Source of the DNA: Trogon surrucura
Lineage: Eukaryota; Chordata; Aves; Trogoniformes; Trogonidae
Assembly (NCBI GenBank): GCA_020746105.1
Contig: CM036624.1
Location: 20,978,084-21,042,083, forward strand
Direction: 5' to 3'
DNA length: 64,000 bases
Below the pieces are notes generated by a model. It made no database searches. It was not told where the DNA came from and was given only the letters and a program-made list of their open reading frames with translations. Within the stretch, counting starts at the first letter, position 1, and the number at the start of each line of letters is the position of its first letter. A program made the translations under genes and the position numbers. Shown here one piece after another: positions 14,441 through 25,239 of the stretch.

Positions 14441-14469
14441 GCAATTTTGCTGTGACAGTGTTCGTATTC

Positions 14470-14725
14470 ACTGCTCTCAGCTCTCTAAGCTGAATAAACC
14501 TAAATCCCTCAATGTTTCTTCATATGTTAAGCACTCCAACCCCTTAATCTTCCTGGTGGCTCTTTGCTGGACCTTGGGCAAATTTTCAGTGTCTCTGATG
14601 AGCCTGGGGGAAAACCAAAACTAGACATGTTATTGCTGGTGTGGCTGAACAAGTGCTGAGCAGAGTGGGATGTTTATTTTTCACACATTTTTAAGAATCT
14701 TGTTTGTTGGCTAAAGCTGTATATA
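14470..14725 (-). mobile_element. Old, diverged CR1 LINE fragment (antisense)
   Basis: The plus strand keeps the order of landmarks of a reverse-complemented CR1: 'ctctctaagctgaata', 'ctccaacccctt', 'tcctggtggctctttgctggacctt', 'tgctggtgtggctgaacaagtgctgagcagagtggga', then a weak 'cattggccttcttggc'-like stretch. This is part of the ORF2 end/3' region of CR1, a chicken-repeat-1 non-LTR retrotransposon spread by reverse transcription of its own RNA. The copy is 5'-truncated and far more diverged than the one at 54063, so it is an old insertion. Confidence 0.75.
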
Positions 14726-14784
14726 CTGACGAGTTCTGTTATGAATACTTCTCATGAGTAAACCTTAAAGGAGCTGATACATGT

Positions 14785-14905
14785 TACAAGAAATATTATT
14801 ACCGCTTTCCAGATGGGAAGCTGAAGCATACCATGGTGCAATGATTTTCGAAAGGTCATCTCACACATCAAATCTGGGACACATGCAGGTGTTGGGCCTC
14901 CCTAA
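14785..14905 (+). repeat. Ancient amniote MIR/L2-type repeat copy
   Basis: Contains 'atattattaccgctttccagatgggaagctgaagca', matching the well-known old amniote text 'tattattatccccattttacagatggggaaactgaggca'. It is followed by a 'ggtcatctcacaca...tctgggac' segment corresponding to 'ggtcacacagcaag...gctgggac'. It sits about 60 bp beyond the old CR1 piece. The exact family name (MIR, L2 or related) is uncertain. Confidence 0.65.
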
Positions 14906-16550
14906 ACTGTCATACAGGGAAAGTGCTAAATCATATGAACAGTCGACTGGTCTTCTGATTCTTTATAAAATAATTTTTTTAAAAACTGACACTGCAGAAT
15001 AGGCTGAGATCACAAGTTGATCCTTTTGCTTCTGGTGCAAGTTACTTTATGAGTTCCTATCATATCAGATTTACTTTATCTTGTCCCTGTACTTATAAAG
15101 CCAGTATTTTAAAAATTTAGCATACAAGTATCATCCTTGTCGAAACACCCTATTCTAGCATCTGGGAAATCAATTGTGACAATTTAACAGTTGCTGCTAG
15201 TCTTGCCTGTGTCTTATGGATGTGTACAGTGTATTCCATAAACTGCATTGATTCAAGATTAAATTCTACTGAGGTATAAAAATGGAAAAAAAATAGAAAA
15301 AGAAAGAAATATCCACACGCAGTACTTCGTATGATTGACTGTAAAACTTTACTTGGAACTATCAGTGTCAGTTTGGTGAATTACTTCACTTAAAATAGAA
15401 ATGGGTCACATGGATTATAATAAGATTCTAAATACTTTGGAGACAAGTACTGAATGGAGCTTCACCCTACAGAAATTTGCTTGCCTACCAAGCAATAATT
15501 AGTTTCTGATTGACCAGAACTCAGCCTTCTGGACTGCAGTGCTATGCAGCATGTGAAAATAAATGTGGAACATATACTGAAAACGTTAGGCGTAACTCTA
15601 CGGTATGTTTAATTCATTGTAGCCAACCTCTGTGGGTTTTAAGCCACAATAGGGAAGACCAGACCCTCTGATTTACTATCTTTTGGCTGCCAGAGGCAGC
15701 CCTAAAGGCAACACCACCGCCCCAGACTGATCATATTTACCTGTAATCTCAGGCTTTAGCCCAAGAGTCAGGCTTAGTGTTCTCAGGGCATTGGTACAAC
15801 TACAAGTGCAGGTGCTTCTTCTGAAGAAATGACGTTAAATAGATGAAAGAAGGACTATGGAGACAGCTTTTGTGTGGGCAGGTTGCAAAATGACAGCATC
15901 ATTGACAGAATGTGCCGAAGGTATTGTTTTCTTCATTTGAAAAAGAAAAAAAAGCAACCCAGTGCTATCTTCAAAAGCAAGTACAGAGATTAAAGGAAAA
16001 AGAATCCATTTTTTCATGTTGCCATTACAGGGATAAATGCAACACACTGTTTTCGGAAAACTTGTATTATTGTTGTTTTATGTTTCATGTGTCTATGAGT
16101 TATAAACAAAGGACAGTTTTGTGGCTTTTCTGTACTCACGAATATAATCATTGGTCCATAGTCGTATTTCTACACTCTAAAAACTTACTAAGAATCTCTA
16201 TGAATATTTTTAGACTGGATGAAACTGTAATATAATTATTGAATTGTCTCTTTACAGCTATTTATATTATCCTGTCTTTCAGCCTGAAAAATCTATGTGT
16301 TTCAAGGGATTTAGGTCTTCAGGGATGTCAGCTGTGACTGGAGCTTAAAGAGATATCTATCTGTGTTTAATTGCTGTACTGTTAGGCTTTAATACATGAA
16401 CTACTGCAGGACAGGACACTAACTAGGGACTGATTTAGTTCTTTCCATGAATAAAAAATGCAAGGCATTTTGATATCTTTGATTTTGTTTTGCTCAATAA
16501 TGCAGAAAAGATGCGCATTTTTGCAGAACAGCATAGAAGACTAGCTCAGA
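14906..16550. other. Noncoding DNA, nothing recognised
   Basis: AT-rich. The 107-codon plus frame at 15912-16235 and the overlapping 70-codon minus frame have no recognisable domain or exon signals. Confidence 0.55.
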
Positions 16551-16551
16551 G

Positions 16552-16608
16552 GAGTACTATGCATAGTACTCAGTAGCAGTATTCATAATTAGTTCTTTAC
16601 TGAGTACT
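16552..16608. repeat. Nested perfect palindrome and inverted repeat
   Basis: 16552-16571 is a perfect 20-bp palindrome (GAGTACTATGCATAGTACTC). Its right half also forms an 11-bp inverted repeat: AGTACTCAGTA at 16565-16575 with TACTGAGTACT at 16598-16608, loop 22 bp. Two mutually exclusive hairpins are possible. No transposon family is recognised. Confidence 0.95.
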
Positions 16609-16694
16609 GTGCTCAGCACTTACATATGTTAGCGTACTGTTTCCCATTTTTTTTAGGACTAACAGTGTTTTGTACTGAGAAATTGCTTTTCATC

Positions 16695-16860
16695 CAGTAT
16701 TTCAGAGTACTTTACAAAGGTGGGTAGCTTATTCCCTTTTCACAGATGGTATATTTAAATCAAAGAGTTCTGTTTGTTCAAAATTACAGAGATAATGGTA
16801 AATTAGGAAGCATGTCTCTTGATTCCCGCTTACCTACTGTTTTTACAAGAGAAAGATGGT
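16695..16860 (+). repeat. Ancient amniote MIR/L2-type repeat copy
   Basis: Text 'agtactttacaaaggtgggtag...ttcccttttcacagatgg' matches the old repeat landmarks 'agcactttacaaaggtgggtaagtatcattatccccattttacagatgg'. Further on, 'tctcttgattcccgctt' corresponds to 'ctcctgattcccagtcc'. It has the same orientation as the copy at 14785. The short open frame here (16746-16946) is a by-product of the repeat. Confidence 0.65.
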
Positions 16861-17339
16861 TCTTAAACTTACATGTACTCAAACATGCAATGACCTACTT
16901 CTATACTTTTAAGGTGTACTATAACTTCAAAGCCTGTACAAAATGATGAGAGCACTTAAAAAGTGCTTTTTTTGACTGACTTTGCTAATGTTTCCAGGAA
17001 AGTGAAGTAGATTTCTCTGTCTTGTCTTTTTGTGCAGCAGAGAGGACTTTATGGCATAATGTTACAAAAGTTTTTCCCGATGAAAACATTTCTGCCCATT
17101 GTTATAGTAAACTGTTGTGATTTAACCAGCAACTAAGTTCCATGCAGCTACTTCCCAGTGAGATGGAGGAGAAAACTTGAAGAGTAAAAATGAGAAAAAT
17201 TGTGGGTTGAGATTAAGACAAAAAGAGTAAAACAAAAGCCATGTGCAAGCAAAGGAAAACAAGGAATTCATTCACCACTTCCCATCGGCAGGCAGATGTT
17301 CAGCTGTCCCCAGGAAAGCAAGACTCCATCAGAGCACTT

Positions 17340-17544
17340 GCTGCCCGGAAAGCCAGTCATGTCCTGGGATGCATCAAGAGATGAGTGATCAGCAGGGTCA
17401 CTCATCAGTCAAGGGAGGTGATTCTGCCCCTCTGCTCTGCCCTTGTGAGACCCCACCTGGCGTACCGCGTCCAGCTCTGGATGATCTTTGAGGTCCCTTC
17501 CAACCCAAATCATTCTATGATTCTATGATTCTATGATTCTATGA
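17340..17544 (+). mobile_element. CR1 LINE 3' end with internal deletion
   Basis: Reads like a young CR1: 'agccagtcatgtcctgggatgcatcaa', 'gggaggtgattctgcccctctgctctgccc', 'gtgagaccccacctgg', 'gtccagctctgg'. At about 17480 it jumps directly to the 3' terminus 'atgatctttgaggtcccttccaacccaaatcattctatga', followed by tandem ATTCTATG octamers (17512-17543). Several hundred bases normally found between these parts are missing. The octamer tail is the hallmark of avian CR1 3' ends. A small inverted repeat (17380-17388 with 17398-17406) lies in the 5' part. Confidence 0.9.
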
Positions 17545-17574
17545 TCACAGGTAACGGTGACTTAGGAAGACAAA

Positions 17575-17893
17575 TGCTATCACTCTGACTGTCCCCCCTC
17601 CCTCCTTTCCCCCGGAGTTTATCATCTGCTGAACATGCCATCATATGCTGTGAAATATCTCTTCGGTCAGTTGAGGTCAGCTGTCCTGGCTGTGTTCCCT
17701 CCCAGCTTCTTGTGCACCCCCAGCCTGCTCGCTGCTGGGCTGGGGTGAGGAGCAGAAAAGGCCTTGACTCTGTGTAAGCACTGCTCAGCAGTAGCAAAAA
17801 CATCCCTGTTATCAACACTGTTTTCAGTACAGATCCCAAACATAGCCGCATACCAGCTACTGTGAAGAAAATTAACCCAGCCAAGACCAGCAA
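17575..17893 (+). mobile_element. Avian ERV/LTR-type repeat fragment (probable)
   Basis: A GC-richer segment that I recognise as a dispersed avian repeat usually associated with endogenous retroviruses of the ERVL type. Landmarks are 'tttatcatctgctgaacatg', 'tggctgtgttccctcccag', 'aaaggccttgactctgtgta', 'aacactgttttcagtaca' and a terminal 'gaagaaaattaacccagcca'. It begins about 30 bp past the CR1 tail. Only a noncoding fragment is present and no viral gene is seen. The 156-codon minus frame at 17531-18001 lies across it and is not a gene. Family assignment is from memory. Confidence 0.55.
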
Positions 17894-17899
17894 AACTGT

Positions 17900-20800
17900 G
17901 AAGTAAGCTATGTTCAAACTAAATGTCTTTGAACACAGAGTACATTCCTTAGTTGCTTTTCTGCAGTTTTCATGTATGTGTACAGTGGCACTTAAAAACA
18001 TAGGTTACATTTATGGTACTCTGCATGGCATGAAAGGCTTTCATAAAAGGAAAGACATTTCTGTAATGAAAAGTATAAATCTTAAACACTTAAAATTTTC
18101 TACCATTTCATGTCTGAACTTGTGTGCGTGTGTATAATTAATAATTGCTTGAATTTTGAACAATGAAAATACAGGAAAATTACAACATAGCAATGGAAAA
18201 CTATGCAAGTGAAAGTATCAGCTGGAAGAATAATAGTTTATTTGACAGTGTTTTGACATCATTGATGTACTGTTGTCACTGGAGACCTTCCTTTCTCTGT
18301 TTGTGATATACTATTTCAATCCATATTATCCCAATAGAATCACAAACATTGAAAAGATCTGATGTGTGATAGTCTCTTACTAATGTGTGAGTTGACATGT
18401 TGATTGTTCTTTCATATCTGGGACTTGTGAGAATTCTGTTTAAATAGTATTCACCAATACTAATAAAGGATGCACAGCTGACAAAGGGGATACAGGTGTT
18501 TTGAAAGTGATTAGCAAGTAAAGAAGCAAAGTGACTTATCTACTCCAGTTTTTTACCGGTGAAGAAAACCAAATGCAAGCTTAAATGTACCTAAAGCAGT
18601 TCCTGTGTTAAACTAATGACAAGTTTATCATCATCGTTTAATAGAGTGATAATACAAATCTGTATGCAAGAGCCTTCTTGTAATCTAAAACTTTAAGGTT
18701 TCTATTTTGAGAGGTGCACACAATGGCTATAATTGTTACTAATTTTTATAGAGCCGTATCAATGTATTTTTTTTTCCCCAAAGACAGACACTCATCAGAA
18801 CAAGTCTAGGGATAAGGGAAATAGGGAAGCAAGGGAAAAATATTCCTTAGGAAGAGATAAAAAATTGGCAGTTACTGCAACTGTCAACCAAATGGACTGA
18901 TTTGCCAAGAAAATCTGAGCAAGCCTATAGGCTCAAACTGGTATTATTTGGTGGTCTGCAGTCCAGGTCTTCTAAAGACTGGTAATATGGAGGGCAGAGA
19001 ATCCCCCTCTACTGTCTTCCTGTGCCACTTTCATTTTTCCTTGGCTTGTTGGCTGTGTGGAGCACAAGTTCCTCATCATAGTAGACAGATTGGGGCACGA
19101 TATAAGAACTATATCAGGCTTGTTATGATTTCTCTTATCATCAAGTCTGTAACTTTACAGGTTTGGGCCTGGGTACCATGCAGGAAGGCCCTTGGAGGGA
19201 CATGGGCTGAACAGGAGGGAAACTGCCAAGACCAGACCAGCTTCAACTCAGGTGCCACTCGTAATAGCAGTGAGGAGCAGGAGATATTGGTGAAGCAATT
19301 CAGTGTAGAATATGCTTGTGAGGACAGTTCAGTCTTTGCTAGTCTGTTCTGCTGTCAGCTGCAACCTCATCTCAGGAGCCCAAAAGCACCAGGATTGAGA
19401 AAATAGTAAGGAAAGATGAAGTGCTCTTTCCTACAAAGCGTAATGAGTAAGGATTCTTCAAGTTTATTATACAATGTTGGTTGAATGCAAGAAAACATAG
19501 GTTTTGAGTTTGAGAACAGCACACTGATGGGAATTTCCATATGCAGTGATAAAATTTGCAGGAGTTTCTTGCAACAAATGTGTATCTCTAGTTCATAAAG
19601 AAGTAGTCTACTTTAAGCTGCTGTATCTTGGCTTTATTTTAGATACTTCTCTTCATCCCTGCCAAATGCTGCTTCTGTGGCTTACCAGTATGGATTAAAG
19701 TTTATCAGTATATCTGAAGATGAACTAGATGATTTGGTTTGCTATCTACATATTGTCTCTTGAAAATGGGCTCCATTTCTTCATTTAGTTCACTAGTTAC
19801 TATGTTTCTGGTAAATATTTCAATCCTAGGCATAAAGCACCAGATGGGAATAAAAATTGTGGGTGCCAGGATGTGTGGGAGAGGAAAGGACTGTTAAATT
19901 ATGAAAGGGAAGGCAGTATTTAAAGAGAATAGGCTTTGTGGGGAAGGAGGTTGACTGGACGAAATCGAGGGCAGGACTTAGAGTGCATAAGCAGAGAAAA
20001 GAAAGTTGTAAAAAAGCGTCAAGAAAAAGGGAACAGCAAACTCCAAAAATTGGTTAGATAGAAAAGTCCTCCATAATGCTATGGAGGAAAGAGGAAGCAC
20101 AGTGCAGATGAGAAAGCAAACAGTGGGTGGTGAGCTCTGCTAATGCTCCTAATCTGCTTCTCATGTCCTTGTTTGTTCTCATCAAGTTTGTATCTTTGAC
20201 ACTGTACCATGGAGACATACATACAATGTTTTTTTTTCAGAGGCTGAGCCTCATAGATTATTATCATAGTAAGACAGGTTTCCACAACTTCACTTCTGAG
20301 ATGGTTAGAAATAGTTATCTAATTCTCAGCCTAAATTTATTCATAGCTGCTTTCTACCTATTCTTGCTCTGAGGTTTCTTTAGTACGAACACTTTGTTGC
20401 CTTCCTTGATTCCTAATTTCCCTGATCTATGCATATATGTACAGTTTTTAATTCCTCATTTTTCTCATTTAAGCAAGCCCCACTGAACCCTGTGTGAAGG
20501 TGGTTGTGCTTAGCTGCTACCCTGGGTGCTGTAATGACCCACGATTTCACGATTGTTTTGGAAGAGCTCCCTTAATGGCAAGCAGTGTGTGTTCAGTGCA
20601 GTGTCTACCTAATCTGCTGCCTTTACACAGCCTGTCCCTTGGTAAAGCTCTTACTTTTGACAGTTCCTGACATCCTTATATATAATAGAAATAAACCAGG
20701 AGCTGACAGTTTGCAACATTATAAATAAATACCTCATACTGTGAGTGATACACAAATGTTGTATTCCTTTAAATTGTAGAAGATGAGGCTTTTAGAGTAT

Positions 20801-23800
20801 GTTACCACTGGCATTTTTTCCTGTAACAAGGGGCTTAGACTGCAGGCTAGGGAATGTTAAATAAATTTCTCAAGCTCTAATGACATCTATTTTTTTTAAA
20901 ACAATGTTGAATTGGAACTGGTGACCTTGTCATTGCAGACATTGCAAAATTTATTTTGCAGTTTCCTCTACCAGCATTACTAAAGAGTATATTGTGAAGA
21001 CAGGTAGAAAAATACAACCATCAGTGGGTTAATTTAAATAAATGTTTTTATGTCTAATGAAGACAACTCAAGCACTCAAGAAGCATTTAAGTGACAATAA
21101 ACAAAATAGTATCTGATAATGCGCCTTTCTGTTCATTGACATCAGCAATGTTAACTCATATTAAAAAAGTACCAAGTAGAATTACCTATGCAGAATAATT
21201 TTAGTTTGCTATCCCAAAATTTTCCTCTCTGTCTTTTTTTATTAATGACAACCTCTTATTCTTCTCTGAGCATTACTGCAAGCTACTTTAAGCACCCTAT
21301 CATTAATCCTGAAATATGTATATATCTTCCTGCATTGTTAGTCAGATGAATGTGCTGTAGCTCTTATGATCACCTGAAGAAAATTACAACTTTGAGAGAA
21401 ATATTTATATTGTCAATTTGAAAAATATTACATGATCTCAAGTGCAAATATATAATTGCCTCCTATTACAGATAAAAAGGATCTGATTTACAGAAAATGC
21501 CTCTTTGAAATCCCTCAAACCACTAGGTGTCTAAAGTCTGGCATGTACCTGAGATTTTGCCACCAAGGGTATTTCTGAGCCTTCAGTTCAGTGCATGTCC
21601 AGAGCTGTCTAAATCATTTGCGAAGAAGATGCTAGTTCCTGGCTACCCTAAATGCAGATCCTGTTCTCAAAATAAGCGCTCTTCCAATGACTCTTTCATC
21701 AAATTTAGAATGGAGGCATATATCTTCTCTGAGCTCTAGCTTAGGACTAAATGGTCCTAGGGGAAAGCATGTCCTTTCAGTGCTGCCTGTGTTTAAGGTG
21801 TACTCTTGTTTCTAAGCTTCCCTGATTTCGCCCACCTCTCCAACTACTGCCTCTCTGCTGGAAATCACTAAAGCACATAAGCTTTCCCAAGACTGTTTTA
21901 GGGAACTGTGTCTTCCACCTGAGGTTCACGTGCCAGCACCAACATCTCATGGCTGCCCCAAACCTCAATTGCCTTTTGAATTTCAGGGGAAATTGTGTGC
22001 TCAGCTTTTCTGAGTGTCTTCCAGTATCCCAGACATTACATCAGGGGCTCCTAGATGATGGTTGCTTCTAGCAGTGCTTTATGTTTGTAGCTACTAAACT
22101 GAATAGGGAAAGACCATTGTAATTTTACTCAGTACTCTCCAAATATCCTTTTTCCACACAGGCAGATGCTAAAACTGTTCTGTGGCTATCTTGTAAATCA
22201 CTTTTCTCTTTCTCAGTCTCTTCTGTAAATGATAAATAAAACTTACATCAGAAAATTATCTTTGATACCTGAAAATATTCCTAAGGGTGTAACTAAGTTA
22301 ACTAAATAAATGCTCTGATTCTTATTCTACTACATATTTCGATATTTCAAGATGTAGTGATGCTATTTTTATTAACTTGATAAAGAAAACTGGTAACGGT
22401 GAGAAAAAAAAGAGACATATTACAGTTTTAGCTTTTTTTTTCCTCTGTGATGTAATAGATCTGTTTGACTCTAGCAAATATTTTATACCTTTTATTGAGA
22501 GAAATCCTGAAATCCTTATTCTTTCCTTCCTCAGGACAATCTTCTTTTAACTTCAATGAGATAATAAGGCTTATGCTGCTTTGTAAAGTACTTTGAGATC
22601 TATGGTGAACAAGATTTAAATGTTATTGAAAGGGAAATTTGCTTAAGTTTAAATTAAATAAGGAACTTCAGGATTCAGTTTATGGAGATTGCTTTTTTTT
22701 TTTTTTTTGCCACATACTTCTTTATGCACTCATAAACTCTTCATACTTCTGTTACAGTGTGTAGTGAATTTCTCTGCCTTCATGTAGAAGAGTGTAGGAG
22801 TGATAGTTGTGGCTGGCTTTGGAGCAGGGACTATCCTGCTCTTGTACACAATCTGGCACTTAATGGATACATTTGCTTGTAGAATTACTTGTTCAAATAA
22901 TTTACTTTGACATGTGGCTGTGGCATTACAAGTAAAATACAAATTCTTGATTTCATCTTAAGTAAAACCTGCCTTGCCTAACAGTTTGTTCTATTAGCTA
23001 AGGCCAGCTAGGTCAGATCTTTAATGGAGAAGCCCAATAAGGTAGGTTAAAAGTAATTTTCAGTTTATGAACTTGGTCAAATTCATGAATAGTGTTGCTT
23101 ATACAAATAAAAATTTCATAAATATGCAGGCATCTGTTCTGAGACAAAATGACAGAAGAAATGGAAATAAAGATGGAAAAAGTATAATCATATCAGGTTT
23201 CCTATTGATTTTTATTGCATTAGTCATATCGACCACTTAAGCATTTTGTAATCTACTAAAAATGCTTTTATAGTGTAGAAATTTCATTTTATGGGTTTGA
23301 CATAATGCAATGAAAACATTTAGGCTAACATCTTCATACTAAGAAATTTTATCCACAAATTATTTTACAGTTGTTTTTTGATTAAAGGTAATATTTCTAG
23401 TGTAGCTATCTACTTATATAGAAGTATCTTGACAGCAAATACCGGAGTTATTTAATAACATAGTATTCATTGTTTACTAGTGTTCTGCGACTAGAAAATA
23501 AACTTGTGAAAGAATATGCTAAATTTAAGTTAGCATCGACACAACGAGAATCTACTGCCACTTCCTTTGAAGCTCAAGGAAATCTTATCATTGACTTAAA
23601 GTAAAATCAGTTTGGCACTGAAACAAATCCCATGAGTTATTTGTGCTTCTCTTTCCCCACCAAAACAAAAAAGGAGAGGTAACTGGAGGATTAGAGTCAC
23701 CCAGATCTGGATCACACCTTACATAAAACTTCTTACTGTCAACCATTTATGAGAAGAGGAGGAGGAGGAGGGTAGGTGTATGAATCTGTGTAATTCAAGT

Positions 23801-25190
23801 ACGACTGCACTAGCCAAAGAGCTCTGCTGGAACTGGGGAGGAAAAGGAGGCACTAATAACACAGTGCTGTGGAACTCCTGTGTTCAAAACCCATTTTCTC
23901 TGGCATTGTTGAGGGGATTTCCTCATGTAGGCTAGGGCAAAATAATTTTTTATGTTTCTTACCATACTGATAGTGCACTGTCAGCTACTTATTGTATAGC
24001 CATTTCAAACTGAATGAGGTGGACTGACTTGAAAGGAAAAATTTGCTTCTTTTGAAAACTGCTGAAAATTGTTATCTTCAATGTTACCTTAATGTCAAAA
24101 TAGTTAAATTTAATAAGTGATGAGAGAATAGATTGAATTGGGTTACATAGACCAAGGCTGGAAGGCACTTGAAAATCAATTTGCATCTACGCACCTGTTT
24201 GTAGAGACCTCCTGTTTCTGCTCTCTAGCACAGCCCCTTCAGGGAGTAATGATCTGAGGAGCTGGGCTTTGAGGTACAATAATTCTCACAAATCTGCATT
24301 TGAAAATTTCCAGACACTTAATATGCTTAACATTTCAAACTGTGTATTCGCAGTATTTGTGGAGTCTGCAGTTCAAACTATATTGGATTCCTGTATGCTT
24401 ATTTGCAAGAATTTGATTAAGGATTGCTGAAATGTCTAAATTACAGGCCGCTAAATTATACCAGACACTTTCTTTCTGTCTGTCGCTGTATCTATCACAA
24501 ATACAGTTGTCTGGGTCAGAATTCCTCCTCTAGGTATTGACAGAGGAGGCTGCTGCGTTTTGGCTACAACAGCAGATCTCTGCAGACTGACTTTCAAAGC
24601 TATCGTGCCCCAGTTGTGACTTTCATGTAAGGAAAAGCATCTGGTTTCTTAAAATGTTCTGGGCCCAGTAGCTGTGTAATGCCTCTTTGGAGGTCAGATA
24701 CAAATATCAAAGAGATCTTTCCTCTTTCTTGGTTTGGTTGGTTGTTTGGGTTTTTTTTGTGTAGTTTTGAATAAAACAAAAGGGCTAAGGTGTCAATATT
24801 TAATGAAAAAGAAGGAACTCTCAGTCACTGTTGTAAAGGAACAACATGCTGTAAAAGGAAAAATATGGCTTCACAGGGTAAATGACACCTTTTATGGGTT
24901 TGCGGGTTCTGGTGACAGTGGGAGCTTTGCATGGGGGTAGTTAGTATTTGTAGGACAGAAAGCTCAGTCTGTGAAGTTTCTGTGCAAGTCTTTAGTTGCC
25001 TGAGAGCAAAACAGGAAACAGATCATCTGATATACATATAATTAGAATGATCCTAAAGTTCATCTTTTTGTGAGCAGAAACAGAGGAAAAGATATTGTTC
25101 CAGAACTAAGGCTAATGTAACTTCCTCAGGGCTGTCATACATTCCAAAGTAATGCTTCCCCATATCTTTAATTAATATGTATTTAAACAC
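17900..25190. other. AT-rich noncoding DNA
   Basis: No gene recognised. The largest frame is 152 codons (18948-19406, +). It lies in a moderately GC-richer patch, lacks any domain I can name and has no convincing exon borders. Simple sequence includes a T16 tract at 22693-22708 and a short AGG run near 23755-23772. A weak CR1-like antisense scrap may exist near 24130-24260 but is too diverged to call. Confidence 0.6.
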
Positions 25191-25193
25191 TGT

Positions 25194-25228
25194 ATTTAAA
25201 TATTTAAATATTACATTTAAATTTAAAT
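25194..25228. repeat. Cluster of four ATTTAAAT palindromes
   Basis: The 8-bp palindrome ATTTAAAT occurs at 25194-25201, 25202-25209, 25215-25222 and 25221-25228, within a longer A/T-only-like stretch (about 25176-25285). It is low-complexity AT-rich DNA that would unwind easily. A nuclear-matrix attachment role is conceivable but not shown. Confidence 0.9.
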
Positions 25229-25239
25229 AAGTAAGATAT

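Noticed and set aside
17531..18001. 156-codon minus-strand frame with a hydrophobic segment that looks like a membrane helix
   Set aside because: It runs antisense through the CR1 tail and the ERV-type repeat fragment; the frame is a by-product of repeat sequence.
24130..24260. Possible antisense CR1 scrap ('aggctggaaggcacttg')
   Set aside because: Too short and diverged; following sequence does not keep the CR1 landmark order.
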